A stretch of 64,000 nt of DNA from Macrophomina tecta (lineage: Eukaryota > Ascomycota > Dothideomycetes > Botryosphaeriales > Botryosphaeriaceae), in NCBI GenBank assembly GCA_024180945.1, contig JAKSGN010000002.1, forward strand, positions 1,302,001-1,366,000, written 5' to 3'. The notes beneath the pieces were generated by a model that ran no database searches, was not told where the DNA came from, and saw nothing but the letters and a program-made list of their open reading frames with translations. Shown piece after piece: positions 10,784 through 21,999 of the stretch. How positions within the stretch are numbered: the stretch's first letter is position 1; the number at the start of each line of letters is the position of its first letter. A program made the translations under genes and the position numbers.

Positions 10784-12108
10784 GAGGGTTCTCCGCACGG
10801 GGGACGAGAGGAGTAGCCAACGAACCGGAGGGTCACGATCTTTCTTCTGTCTGACCTGGTCGATCTGCGGCGTTTTCTTGTGGATGATATGGGTGGAGAG
10901 GACTCTGCAGGAAGTTACCGGAATAGCCGATAGGCTGGAGACCGTTTGATTGCTAGCCTGTACTTTCTTTGAGGTTCAATTCATGGTCTGGCCAACGTGA
11001 GGACCGATTGCATGCTTTGTTATTCGTTTGCAGAACAGACGGGTGTTGTGCCGGACGTTCCTGGAATTGTGGGCCGCATGCACAAGAGAAAGGTATGAAA
11101 GGCCAGAGCAGGACAGGGCCTGATGATCAAATGGCCAGGAAGGTTCGGGCGGAGGCGGCCTCGACTCCCGGCGCAGGTGGCACAGCGGTCCCAGACAATT
11201 GCACGGCGGAGCTGCATGGCGGAGTGCACTCCGCTTCTCCCGTAAGATCACGTGAATCGAAGGTAGACACGGTAAACGAATCTCTTTTCGAGCGGTCTTT
11301 AAAGAGGCTCACACTCCCTCGGTAGCTTTCGACTCCTATCGTTACCATTTGCAGTTGTCATGCCCGAACTCCTGTTTGCTCTACTCGAACAACAACAACA
11401 ACACCACGTCCCACGGAGAAGGCCATCGACCACGACTGCGGCATGCGACCGGCGGTCACACTAGCTTGAGCCGCGATGGCTCGAGAAGCGAGAAGGGCAT
11501 GTCGGTACCTGGCACCAGAGAATGAACTGCCCGGCATGAAATGCCGCTTTGTCGCTCCCCCGTGGACGTGTGATGGAGCGACCGCTGAGGGGCTGCTCCG
11601 GTTGACGGGCAGTAGGCGGATCGCTGGGGCGAGCAAGCAATGGCGGGGCGCAACGGCGGCGGCGCACACGGGCTCGGGGATGATGAGACTGTGCACCACG
11701 ACGCCGGGAGCCGCGCGCAAGAGAGACGGCAGAGGCGACTAGAGAAGTCGGGCGCAGGGGAAGAAAGATGTTCAGGCGGTCGAGGCGCGGCACATCATCT
11801 CGGCGCGGAGCTGCCTGCGCAAGCCCTGGCTGGCAGGCTGGACCTGGACCCTGCTGCAGCAGATGCCCTCCATCCCGCAGAGCGCCGCCGCTAACCATCG
11901 CCCAAACATCATCCATCCCACGACCAATTCACCCTCCCGAGCCTCCTTCGCAGACGCCCCTCAGCTGCCCCCGACCTGCTCCGTCTCGCGCCCCTGCCGC
12001 CCGGAAAGACTCCGTCTCTGCTGCCGCTATCTTGACATGCAGGCCTCGTCCGTGCCCGGCGAAACATCTCCCTAAGCCGAGCCCCCATCTTCTGCTCTCT
12101 GCTCCGCA
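10784..12108. other. intergenic upstream of the Zn2Cys6 gene
   Basis: 3' flank of the MARVEL gene and promoter/5' UTR of the transcription factor. The 11.85-12.1 kb part is pyrimidine-rich. No supported gene on either strand. Confidence 0.45.
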
Positions 12109-14676
12109 ATGTCCCGCCCGCTGGTTCCACTGGAGGCTGCCTCGTCCACCGAAGACACCACCACCGTGCGCGCTCCTGCGAACGCCCAGAAGCGCAAACG
12201 ACCAAATGGCATTCTCGCCGTAGCCTGTCTGGCTTGCCAGAAAAGGAAGACGAAGGTCCGTTCAGCCCAGCGTAAGCCAGCGCCATGCTTACCCCTTCAG
12301 AAATGAAGTGGACTGACGGCTGATTCCGCTATTCTCAGTGCGATGGCGGCCGCCCCTCATGCCGTACGTGTTCCTCCAAGAAAGCCACTTGCGTCTACGA
12401 TGCCCCGGAGGGCCAGACCAGGATCGCCGCGCTGAAGATTCGCAACTCGGACCTACAGGACCGCCTGACTAGTTCCGTCAATCTTCTGTGGAGTCTCAAA
12501 ACGCTTCCGGCAGAAGAGGCTGCCCAGATACTGGAGCGCATAAGGTCCAGCGATGATCCTTCTGCCGTCCTCGACTCATTCTCCTCGGGTTCGACAGGCT
12601 CGAAGCGGCCAAGATCTCCGGACTCCAGTATCTCTCCTGCCACCTCTGATCATCGCACCCCGCAACCGCCTCCTGCCAAACGTTCTAATCGCCGAACATC
12701 AATCTCGGAAACAGACATTCGCCCAGCTGACCTGTTCCCGAATTCGAGCCGAGACCCCCCCGCCTACACCCTCCTCAGATCGCCGGCCTGCCGAGATGCT
12801 TTTCAATATTTTATCAAGTGTACTGGGATCCTGTTCCATATCTTCACGAAGGAGCAGGGTGACCGTGCTTTCGATGATATCATGTGCAATGCAGAATCTG
12901 CTGTCTCCAAACTGTCCATGTGCGAAGTGTGTGCAAGCGCTGCTGTGGGGTCGCAGTACTCTCAAGGCAAGGTACCGGCTCACGTGGGACACCAATTTTA
13001 TGACATTGCAAGACATCTGTTGGACGACGCGATACAGTTAGACCCCTTGCGTGGCATGAAGATATGTGCATTGTTGGCCATGTACAACATTGTCATCAAA
13101 GGTTCGGTTGCATTCGCATATATAGGTAAGCACTAGAGTTCCAACACCCAGTTCTCCCTACAGAGAGGCTACACTCCGGCCCCATTCGAGCATCCCTTCA
13201 TGTCGCTGACGTTCCGGTACAGAGATGGGCATCGGCTTAGGCGTCAGCAAAGGCCTTCCCTTAGGGGAGGCTCCGCCTGGCATCTCTGCGGAATTGTGGC
13301 TCGACTACAAGAAAGTGTGGACGACCCTTCTCTGCTTCAAAGGGTAAGTGTGCTTCAACAGAAGACGGCACGGGACGCGCACGTGCTTACCTCTGCAGAT
13401 GGCTAGTTGCCACGCTGGGCTACTATTCTTGGGATGATTGGATGGAAAAGATCATTGAGGTACGTTCCTGTCTCGACCGATTCTATCTTTTCTAATCAGA
13501 GTAGTCACGGGCTACGATCGCTGAGGAAGGCATCTCAACTACGGAAAGCATTAAAGTGGAGATGACGCGGCTTGCCATCCTCAAGGCCAAAATATTCCAG
13601 ACAACTTTCGTGTTCTCCGAGATCTCCACGGACGCCATTAATAAAGTCAGAGCAGAGCTCCGGAGGTGGTACGAGCAATTGGACCCCTGTATGCAGTTGG
13701 CACAATTGTCCAAAAACACAACCGATCTCAACTTTCGTCGCGGGATCTATCTCGTGCATTGCCTTCATCTAGGGGGTATGATCCTTGTTCAACGCCGTAT
13801 ATTTCAGAACTATGCTCCAGCGGTGAGAGCCGACCCTGAGCTAGCGGATAGAATCGTGCACGAGTTATCTGATCCAATTGAGGAGGGATTTACTGCAGCA
13901 ATCGCCTGTGCGAGGATCCTTGACCTAGTTCACAGAGCGGATGGTATCTTCCAGCGTTGCTGGCTATGCGTGTGAGTAGGCGAAAATTGATTGAGGTGAT
14001 TCTCGGCTGACAAGACATTTCCGCCAGCTTTCAGTCCTACATCTCGACCGTGGAGATCCTTTTCATGACTACACAGAAACTTCTGCACAATTATCCTAAG
14101 GTGGAATGTGTCCCCGACTTAGCCGTGGCAAGCAAATCTTTGGCCGTGCTGAAATTCTGCGCCGAAACCGACCATATCGCCCGAGACCTCGCCGGCTCCT
14201 TGCAAGCTCACTACGATCTACTCACTTCTTTGACCAACGGCAACAAAGATAGGATTGATGAACTCTTTTCCCTCAGCCCGCCCGAGGAGGCCGCAGTGGC
14301 TCATTCGAGCCTTCCTTGGGAAACCCTCCTGAAGCTCCCGCCGGGTGAATCCCAGCTCCACGAGACCTCCCGTCAGCTCATGGCGCAGCTGTGCAATCCT
14401 TTCGCTAACATGAAAAATATCACCAAAAGTCACTTTGAAGGACCTGCTGCTACATCAGTCCTGCACGTGTCGTCGGGGACGGTCGAGGAATATACGCTCG
14501 GAGCACACCTAGAGTGGTCGACCGAGACTGTGCCTCCGAAGCGCGGAACGACCACCCCGGCGGTGCGCAAGGACATTGTGGCGAATGTTAATGACGGTTT
14601 CTTCATCAACTCAGCTGAGCCGTGTGGTTGGACGTTTGGAGGGAGCTGTTGCGGATCGACGCCGGTGTCTGAATGA
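12109..14676 (+). CDS. Zn2Cys6 fungal-specific transcription factor
   Basis: GAL4-type regulator of 743 aa. Exons are 12109-12255, 12339-13125, 13223-13343, 13399-13459, 13505-13971 and 14028-14676; all junctions keep frame. The binuclear cluster is split by intron 1 and reads CLACQKRKTK | CDGGRPSCRTCSSKKATC, a perfect CX2CX6CX6CX2CX6C at about residues 40-67. It is followed by a Tyr-Asp-Ala-Pro-Glu-Gly linker and a heptad-like stretch (ALKIRNSDLQDRL) fitting a dimerisation coil. The middle (about 150-560) matches the general layout of the fungal-specific transcription-factor domain, including GMKICALLAMYN and GIGLGVSKGLPLG. The target pathway cannot be named. The next genes downstream are two small secreted proteins, so it could regulate them, but distance and lack of shared sites leave that open. 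Confidence 0.9.
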
Positions 14677-16532
14677 GGACGTGGCGTTGCGAGTGGTGCA
14701 ATTTCTCTGCTTTTCCTTGGTGCCGCATGATGCCGTTAGACAACTCACGTTTATGTCTCTTACGCTGAATTCTTTTTCTTCTCCTTTTTTGGGGGGCATG
14801 CATCTCAGCGCTGGAGCGTTCTGTTGGCGGCAATCTGACCGATTCCCTCCTCTCAATCTCTGGCCCTTGATTCTTCCGCGCGATAGGTACCTCTGCCGTG
14901 CCTAGAAGGGAGGCGTATTACTTTGTCGAGGAGTCAGGCACGCCGGGACGCTACGAGATAATGGGAAGACGTAATATACGACACGTCCACGACGGGAGAA
15001 GAATGGGTCAAGGGCGATTGATCCTTCTACAGGACTTCCAATCCAGAGTCTGAAGTCGTTCTGCTATGTTTGAGCAATGTACCGCGGATGACTTCTTTTC
15101 TTTTCGTTGATCAGTCGGGGAAGAGGGCAAATCAAGCAAAGAAAGCTCGAATCGTCACGGCAACGCCACAACTCCCTTTCTCTCTCTCTCTCTCCCCTCC
15201 CGAAGTCATGGGTGCGAGTCTCTGTCAAGTAAACGCCGAATTGGTGGGGTTTTGGGGGTGGGCAGTGTTCTCGGGGTTCGGACCGGTCCCACACCCCACC
15301 AACTCAATCGGCGAGTAAGCGAGAGCAAGAGAGAGGGGGGCTACATCTTCTTGTCTGTCTGCGAAATGACGACTGTCGTTGGTGAGGAGCAAAGCACGCC
15401 CGCGGGGTTTCTCCAGCCGGCGGGGAGATCCTCATCTCCGGGGGTATCGGCAGCGAGTGGGAGCATTTGACGCGGCGCGAGGAAGCGTGTTATCGTTGAC
15501 TAGAGCCGCTCGGTGGCCCCCCTCCCCCGGACTCGCTCGTGTGTCCGGCTTATTCGGCTGATGGGGCCTGACGAAACGATAAGAGGGAGGGAGAGAGAGA
15601 GAGCTTGGACTCGAATCGGGAGCGCTTGGACTGCCGTCTCTTCCAGGATTAAGATCTTTTCCCTTTTACCGGAGCATAGAGGAGAACGAGGAGGAGGAGG
15701 AATAGGAATTGACGGATCCTCCTGACTCATTGGTTTGACTGGTCTCCGGGAAAGGTGTTCCTTGGTGGAGAAGAAGAGGGAGGGAGGGGGGAGCGGTGAC
15801 AGGTTCTCCACGCTGTTAGGTCTAATGGGGATCTCGGGAAAGGCGGAAGGCCGTAGTAGGTTCGTACCAAGTGGTGGGGCTGGTTGGAGTGAGAGAGATA
15901 GGGCGAAGCGCGGGCCGGGGATCCACCTTCCGGCCCAAATCGTATCGTGAAATGGAGCGGGGGCAAAAGGATTGGTTAAAATGATAGATTTGACGAGAAT
16001 GGGTTGGTTTTCGGGGGGGGGTTTCGTTGTGTCCCTGACTTACTGGAAGAAGGCGTTGTGGAGTGATCGACGGGAGACTAGCTGAGACGGTGGATGACTG
16101 GTTTCCTAGACATGACATTAAGGACGAAAGGTCATGATATCTGTGGGCATGACGAGATACTGCTCGTTTTTCTATTTTGTCTTCTTTTTCGTGGATGCAA
16201 AGCATTGATGAAAGATGTCACGAGGCTATCTGTGGCGAGGGCCTGACGTCGAAGCATTCGCAAGATAAGCTGTTTTGTCCAAGAAGGAGAGCCGCAAAAG
16301 GCCCAAGCTTTGGCTTCGCAGTGCGCCTTACGGCTTAGCGGAGGCACGCCTTAGGCATCTGACTGAGTCGTCCCAACACCACGACGGCGTGAGGCCGTCC
16401 ATCGCAATCATTGGCGGCGCCTTGGCAAGAATATCCCGAGAGGAAGAGATATAAGTAGAGGAGCTGTCGGAAGAGCAAAGGTGGAGTAGTTGCAAATCCA
16501 GATTCCCAAGGCATCTCAAGCTACAACCGAAA
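14677..16532. other. intergenic, AG/CT-rich
   Basis: Between the transcription factor and the small secreted protein. It has CT and GA runs (15179-15198, 15585-15602) and a G9 run near 16013-16021. No convincing frame on either strand. Confidence 0.45.
16450..16455 (+). promoter_or_regulatory. TATA box of the 8-Cys secreted protein gene
   Basis: TATAAG stands 78 bases before the ATG at 16533, a fitting distance for a strong inducible fungal promoter. Seen by eye only. Confidence 0.5.
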
Positions 16533-17005
16533 ATGAAGTTCTTCACCTCCATCGTCGCCGTCGTCCTGGCTTCGGCCACCGCTGCTGTTGCTCAGTGTAA
16601 CATCGATGGCTGCACCCAGCTGTCTTGCCAGGCTTACGTAAGTTTAGTTCCGTGGTGTTGCATCTTTCAACTACAGTTGCCATTCCGTCCCATTTGCTCT
16701 CACATTTGTTTAAGAGCAGTGCATTCTCGCGGGCACATACCTTGCTAGTCGGTGATTGCTGACAGAATGTTCCACCCTGCAGTGCAAGAGCAGCGGTCTG
16801 GACACCAGCAGTTACGCTTGCACGTGGCTGTCCGACAAGGGCTGGTGAGTGATCAGACACAGGATCAATCTACGGATCTGAGGCGCTGACATGCTCATTT
16901 AAAAGCTCTGAGTGTGTCTGCGGCGTCAACGGCCTTCCCCCGCCGCTGGGAAACGCCCCTAGTCAAGACCCCACGACCGACCCTGGCTTCCCCTTCCGGG
17001 CCTAG
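16533..17005 (+). CDS. small secreted 8-cysteine protein
   Basis: Exons 16533-16637, 16783-16844 and 16906-17005 give 88 aa. Residues 1-20 (MKFFTSIVAVVLASATAAVA) form a clear signal peptide. The mature part begins with QCNIDGCTQLSCQAYCK and has eight cysteines: after splicing the order is C-x4-C-x4-C-x3-C-x11-C-x7-C-x2-C-x1-C, then a Pro/Gly-rich tail ending FPFRA. Intron 1 (GTAAGT, 145 nt) and intron 2 (GTGAGT, 61 nt) both restore cysteine-containing codons, which supports the model. Such short Cys-rich secreted proteins are typical of fungal effectors and antimicrobial proteins. I cannot place this one in a named family; role is inference only. A TATA box and a run of secreted neighbours fit host- or niche-induced expression. 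Confidence 0.85.
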
Positions 17006-17975
17006 AGCCATATCCAACAACCAAGAGGGGGGAATAAGCAGCGGGAGATTTATTTTTTTTTTTTCAGTTGCGGTATGGAAATGACGCACGAGAGAAATGT
17101 GCTCCACACGCAAAACCTACCGTGTGCCAGGATGCTGCGCAGAAGCGGAGCCACGACATATAGATATCCGATTGCCGCATGGTCGTTGGCTGGTTATGGT
17201 GATTTGTCTTCTTAAATAAATCAAGGCCATTTTTCCACGCTCCAACCCGTCTGCCGCCCTTGGAGCAGTATTTGTCGAGAAACAGCCGAAGATCTCGAAG
17301 GAGTGTAGGGTGGGGTGATAACCCCCTGGCATCCGTGCATGCCCGACTGCTGCGGGGTGTGGCAGAGTTAAGGGCTTATATGCAGCAAGAGTACGTCAGC
17401 ATATCTACGGATGGTGGAGGGAAAGCGTCGGATGTGGTAAGGTGTCGGAAGCAGAGTGTGAAGAGGTATTTTGGAGCTAACACACGACGTGCGGGCAGCT
17501 CCATCCTGTCCTGCCACTCTGGCCACAGAGCTGTCTCAGCACCACTGGGTCGGCGACGGCTGATTGAATCGGATCCTCAAGCCGGATGCGTGGAAGGTGC
17601 CATGCCTTGCAGAATCTGGATTGAAGTCCGGCAGGCGACGCAAGGGCGACGAGAACATGGAGTCGAGGGCGTCCAATGGCATATCCACGCATAGTCGGCT
17701 GAGGCGCATGGACAAAAGACTGCGGTGACGCAGGCAGGGGGGCTCAATCCCATCCATGGCCCTTCGAGCGTGGAAGTGGCTGGTCTCAGCGTCTAAAGGA
17801 AATGTCGACACCGGATGGACCGCGTGGTCAGACGCAGTCGAGTAGTGCTGAAGACTGGGCCGGGCGCCGAAAGACGTGGTTCCACAGCGCACAAAATGAG
17901 AGGGTCAAGACGCGGCGGGGGATGTTCTGAGCGAGCGGGAGAATGAGCCGGGCGCGGAAAGTTGCTCAAAGCGCC

Positions 17976-18009
17976 AAAAAAAAATAAAAGAAAAAAAAAA
18001 CCCCCCCCC
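17976..18009. repeat. A-rich tract followed by C9
   Basis: Nearly pure A from 17976 to 18000, broken by TA and G, then nine C. The strand composition switches abruptly. Confidence 0.75.
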
Positions 18010-18484
18010 GCTGCCGATGGATCGGGCGGGTGTAGCCGAGCGATGGGCTAATCTGGATGCAGCAGCAGAGATGGGCGAACAGAGAGCGAGGTCTTGTCGC
18101 AGGAATATGCAAAGATAGGGTGAGATGTGCATGGAGTCGGCGGGGTCGGCTCGATTGGCAAGGCGGAGAGCGTCGGGCCGACCAGGAAACAGCAGGCGGC
18201 GGGCGCGGTGGGTAAGTAAGTAGTGCTGGCTGCCGTCCCCCAACGCCAGCAGCAACCAGCGGCCTCGTTTCCTGCCACCAACTAACCGCACCCGTCATCG
18301 CTGGTCGCATGCAGATCTGCTCCACTGCCGGCCCTGCGGAAAATAGGAACAATGTGGGTGAAACCACAGGGTGGCTGTGGTGATCGCTTGCGCAGCCCCC
18401 TGAGCACACGAGCGACATGAACACCAAAGGGCCCACGCGGCCCTGTCCTTGAGACGGCGTGGGCCTCCATTGAAACCGCATTGA

Positions 18485-18539
18485 CCAATGATTGCCCGAA
18501 GCTGTGATCACAGCACGAATGACGCTGGCGAAATATAAG
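18485..18539 (+). promoter_or_regulatory. CCAAT and TATA elements of the Kex2-repeat gene
   Basis: CCAAT at 18485-18489 and TATAAG at 18534-18539, 45 bases apart and 129 bases before the ATG at 18668. The order and spacing fit a regulated fungal core promoter. Confidence 0.45.
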
Positions 18540-18667
18540 GCCTGGCTGCCCACCTGCCCCCCCGTGCCTACCTCCAACTTTGACCATCGTGCTTCTTGCC
18601 CCACACAGTTCATTCTTTTTGCAGTTGAGAAACACCATCGTCATTCCTTACCCTCGCTCTGCCCATC

Positions 18668-19240
18668 ATGCGTTTCTCTACCGCCACCGCTTGTGCCGTT
18701 CTGGTCCTGGCCGCCAACGCCGCCCCGGCCCAGCTTCCCACCCACAAGGCCTCCAAGGGCAGCGTTGTCCATCTCAGCGGCTCCCGCATCCAGAGTCGCT
18801 CCCCCTTCGAGCTGTCCGATATCTCAAAGTCCTTTGAAAGCATCGGTACCTTCCTCGTGGGCGGCAAGACCGAGGAGACCACCACCAAGGAGGTCGATGA
18901 CGATGATGACGACAAGGATGACGACAAGGACGACGACAAGGACGACGACAAGGACGACGACGACGAGGATGACGACGACAAGGACGATGACGAGAAAGAG
19001 AACTCCAACGACAAGCGTGCCCCCTTCGACTTCAGCGATATTGGCAAGACCATCAACGACGCTGGCCTATTCGTGACTGGCCAGAGCAACAAGATCGAGA
19101 AGGAGAACGACAACGACAAGCGCGCTCCCTTGGACCTCGACAAGATCCAGAAGCGCTCGCCTTTGACCTGGGACGAATTCACCGCACCCTTCAACAAGGT
19201 TGGCGCTTGGATGACTGGACAGAGCAGCGACAGCGATTAG
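18668..19240 (+). CDS. secreted Kex2-processed repeat precursor (KEP-like)
   Basis: Single-exon 190-aa protein. Residues 1-21 (MRFSTATACAVLVLAANAAPA) form a signal peptide. Residues 77-108 are almost pure Asp/Lys. Dibasic sites stand at SR 43-44, KR 116-117, KR 151-152 and KR 162-163. Each is followed by Ser/Ala-Pro and a related peptide: SPFELSDISKSFESIGTFL, APFDFSDIGKTINDAGLFVT, the short APLDLDKIQ, and SPLTWDEFTAPFNKVGAWMT. Three share the pattern (S/A)P-(F/L)-x-(L/F/W)-x-(D/E)-...-G-x-(F/W)-x-(V/T)-G. Signal peptide, acidic spacer and repeated cores released by a Kex2-type protease define fungal KEPs, which include pheromone and RiPP precursors. No UstY/DUF3328 modifying gene is visible nearby, so modification is unproven. 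The 22- to 27-residue cores could also act as unmodified peptides. Confidence 0.85.
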   Translation: MRFSTATACAVLVLAANAAPAQLPTHKASKGSVVHLSGSRIQSRSPFELSDISKSFESIGTFLVGGKTEETTTKEVDDDDDDKDDDKDDDKDDDKDDDDEDDDDKDDDEKENSNDKRAPFDFSDIGKTINDAGLFVTGQSNKIEKENDNDKRAPLDLDKIQKRSPLTWDEFTAPFNKVGAWMTGQSSDSD

Positions 19241-21681
19241 CCTGGTTCGAGAGTTCGGACTCCAGGACGGACAGGGTTGGCCAGTATTTTATTTTGAGAT
19301 GGTGCCTGCGGATCAATTGCAGCCGTATGACGAGGGAATCCCGCCCCTCAAGTCAAAATTTCACTGTCTATACTTTCTCCCTCTTCTCCACAGTCTCATT
19401 TCCTACCTTTTTTTTTTCTTCTTCTTTTCTCTTCCGTCTTTTCCTGAATCAGCTAGAGTTATCCTTGTCATGTACGACACAATAGAAATTGAGAAAACGA
19501 AATTCCGCTTTTTGCACCGGTAAGATCAAGCGAGCTCAGCTGCAAGGCAGGGCCCTGATTGGAACAACGGTAATCGACGTACATCGCATCAATGTTGGCG
19601 ATGCAGCGCGAACCCCACAGCTGCATCGATCTGTCCGCATTTGTTGCATGCCGGCTATGGAAACGGTGTGAAGCTGTGGGTGCTCTCCTGTCGATTGGAC
19701 TTGTGGCACTAGGGGAGCAAGTAGGCTAGGGCCGAACCGAGGTCGAAACACTTGAGGCTGATGGGGGCGCCTGTATGCAGAAGGTAAAAAAGAAAAGAGA
19801 AAAATAGTGCAGCGAAAACGCGAGCTGTCAGGTCTGTAGCACGGCTAGCAATGGGCTCGGGGACATCGGTGATCGGTCGCTTGCTCCCGCCCTTTTGTTT
19901 TGATCTAAACAGCATATGTGTTCGAGCCGCGCCCACAGGAGGTATTGTTCTTTCTCGTATATGGTCGACGATCCGGAAGTGCATGCGCTCGCATGTACCA
20001 TTAATACATCTCTGGCTTAGTGGAGGTGCGGCACGCATCGGCGAAGTGAGGTTGTCTCTCGTCGGCCATCGCTTTGTGGGAAGGCCGTACTTTGCCGCAA
20101 ACCGCCTGTCCGTCCAGCCAAAGGCGTGGTGGGCCGCCAAAACGCTAGGGCAGATGCTGTGTGATGCATCGTACGTGGTAGAAACCAAGTGGGAGTCCTC
20201 GTCTGGCTGGCTCGCAAAAGTGGCGGCCTCATTGGTCGGTTGCTTTGAAGACGCAAGAATCGCGAGCAGGCGTCTCTTGATCGCCGCTGCAATAATATAC
20301 GCATCAAAGAGTGCGTGAGTATCGGAATTGGGGAGTGGCAAATCTGGCTTTGCCAACCAGGCCACGGCCACGTTCTGATGATTTCACTCAGAAACTTTGA
20401 GCTCAGGGGAGCGCAACCGGCCAATGACGGTGTCTTAAATAGCTGCCAGGTATGATATCAACTGATCTTGATGAGAGGCGGAAAGTTTCGCCGGTTTTAG
20501 TTTGTCCTGATGCCTGTGGCCCATATGCCGGCTTTCCGGATCCAATCATGCTTGAAATCGCGCGGACAGGGAGCGTGTCATCCCTGCTTCACAGTCGCAG
20601 CAAAACTGGAATTATCCGGAAGGCATATCCGCTATTTTGCCTGTCTCAGATTGGATTCGTGCGCCGCCACACCCTTCGACCTGCCCTCGTATATGTGCCT
20701 TGGATGCCTGCCGGAAAACAATCATCCTCTCGCCCTACTTATCGTGTGCGCATTTGCCTCCAGGCTGCCTGGAGAGGGCTCGGTGACAGCGAAGAGGCGC
20801 TGGATCGGCCGTGGCGGGTGCGGTGTTTAGCTGTGAGGAGGAGCCGTCCGCGTGATATTCTATGCCTGTCAAACCACTTCACTGCAAAGCTTCACCAGCT
20901 CGGATGCACCAATGAGAGTACACATGTAGACTGCCCCCTCCGGCTGCTCCTTCGGACTGCTTTTGGGGCCTCATAAGCTCGGAATCGAATAGGTAAGGCG
21001 GCATCTGCGGTCGTCTCACAACAAGCGTCTCATTGCTCCCAACATGCATGGGCGTCAAGCCGTCGATTCCTGTAGGTGGCAGTTTTGCCACAGTGCTGCC
21101 AAATCCGCGCCTTTGCAACAGGCTCTCTCCCCCGCTGCGGATTACCCGTTCGGTGTTGAGCTACCGGTCGACGAGGCACAGTCGACACTCGTCGAGGACC
21201 GCGACGGCTCAAGCCTACTGCATGAGGGCTCGTGTAGAGCCGAGAGCGACTGTCGTGCGCCATCGTACTGCTTGAAGCGATCCCGGAGCAGATCATGGCC
21301 ATGCCCAGCCGTGGGTTTTGGGGCCCCGCCTCACCAGAGCCTGGATCCTTCTTTTACCTCCACGCTCTTGCACTCCGTGTTCTCGCACGGGGACCCACTT
21401 GCTTCCAGTTGCCTAGTCCCTGGGATTTGGCTTATCCTGGCTAAGATCCGGTGGCGCAGGGTGCTGATTAATCGCCCGTCCGGCCGGTGAGTTGTCCTAC
21501 TTCCCGCATGATCGGGGCCAGCGCCGGGGCCACTAGGGTTACGGCCTCTCCCTCTGTTGTATCATGCTTTCGACATCGAAAAATGGAATAACATATGCAG
21601 CCCGGTGGCGTTTCTCTCCCTTTGCCAGCTCTTTTCTCCCAGATACAAATTCGCGCGCAAACAAAAGCCCCTAACAATCTC
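19241..21681. other. intergenic, no supported gene
   Basis: Open frames of up to 220 codons (minus strand 19709-20371) have no motif, irregular codon use and overlap frames on the other strand. The 3' UTR of the Kex2-repeat gene probably lies in its first 250 bases, which include T-rich stretches near 19409-19440. Confidence 0.4.
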
Positions 21682-21978
21682 TCAAGCATCCAGCTTCCAA
21701 TAATCTTGCGAATTAGATCCGGAAGGGCCCTCAAAATGCGGCTTGCCGTTAGCAGGTCCAAAGCCGACTTCCTTCGTAGTCTGAGCCTGACCAACGATGA
21801 CCCAACCCACAGACACGTGTACATCACCATGAAGGGAAGAAGCAGCCAATGCAGCAAAAACTGGACGTTCGAAAGCTGATGGCTCCAGCAGCGCGAGGCC
21901 GTAGATGGCCGAACCAGGCTTTGCGGGGACCGACAGAACCTGGTGGCACAATGCAGGGACGATTTGACCATACAACCC
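21682..21978 (-). pseudogene. headless C-terminal gene fragment, unidentified
   Basis: A minus-strand frame with protein-like composition and high GC3 ends in TGA at 21682-21684. Readable pieces are GQIVPALCHQVLSVPAKPG, IYGLALLEPSAFERPVFAAL, HGDVHVSVGWVIVGQAQTT and FGPANGKPHFEGPSGSN, with WKLDA at the end. It has no ATG in frame: upstream the frame stops near 21985, inside the 5' part of the opposite-strand gene. I do not recognise the family. It is either a truncated remnant or the last exon of a gene whose upstream part is lost. A chance frame is possible but the composition argues against it. Confidence 0.4.
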
Positions 21979-21999
21979 CCGTACTCATCCAGCCAGATC

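Larger units (their letters stand above)
17006..18667. other. intergenic between two secreted-protein genes
   Basis: No supported gene. It contains an A-rich tract running into a C9 run (17976-18009) and, at its end, the promoter of the Kex2-repeat gene. A minus-strand frame (17966-18613) is low-complexity and looks like chance. Confidence 0.45.

Noticed and set aside
17966..18613. 215-codon minus-strand frame
   Set aside because: Low-complexity, runs through an A/C homopolymer region and overlaps the promoter elements of the Kex2-repeat gene.
18610..19197. 195-codon antisense frame over the Kex2-repeat gene
   Set aside because: Its Ser run is the mirror of the Asp codons of the sense gene; a shadow.
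19709..20371. 220-codon minus-strand frame
   Set aside because: No motif, no signal peptide, irregular third-base composition; frames on the opposite strand are equally long.
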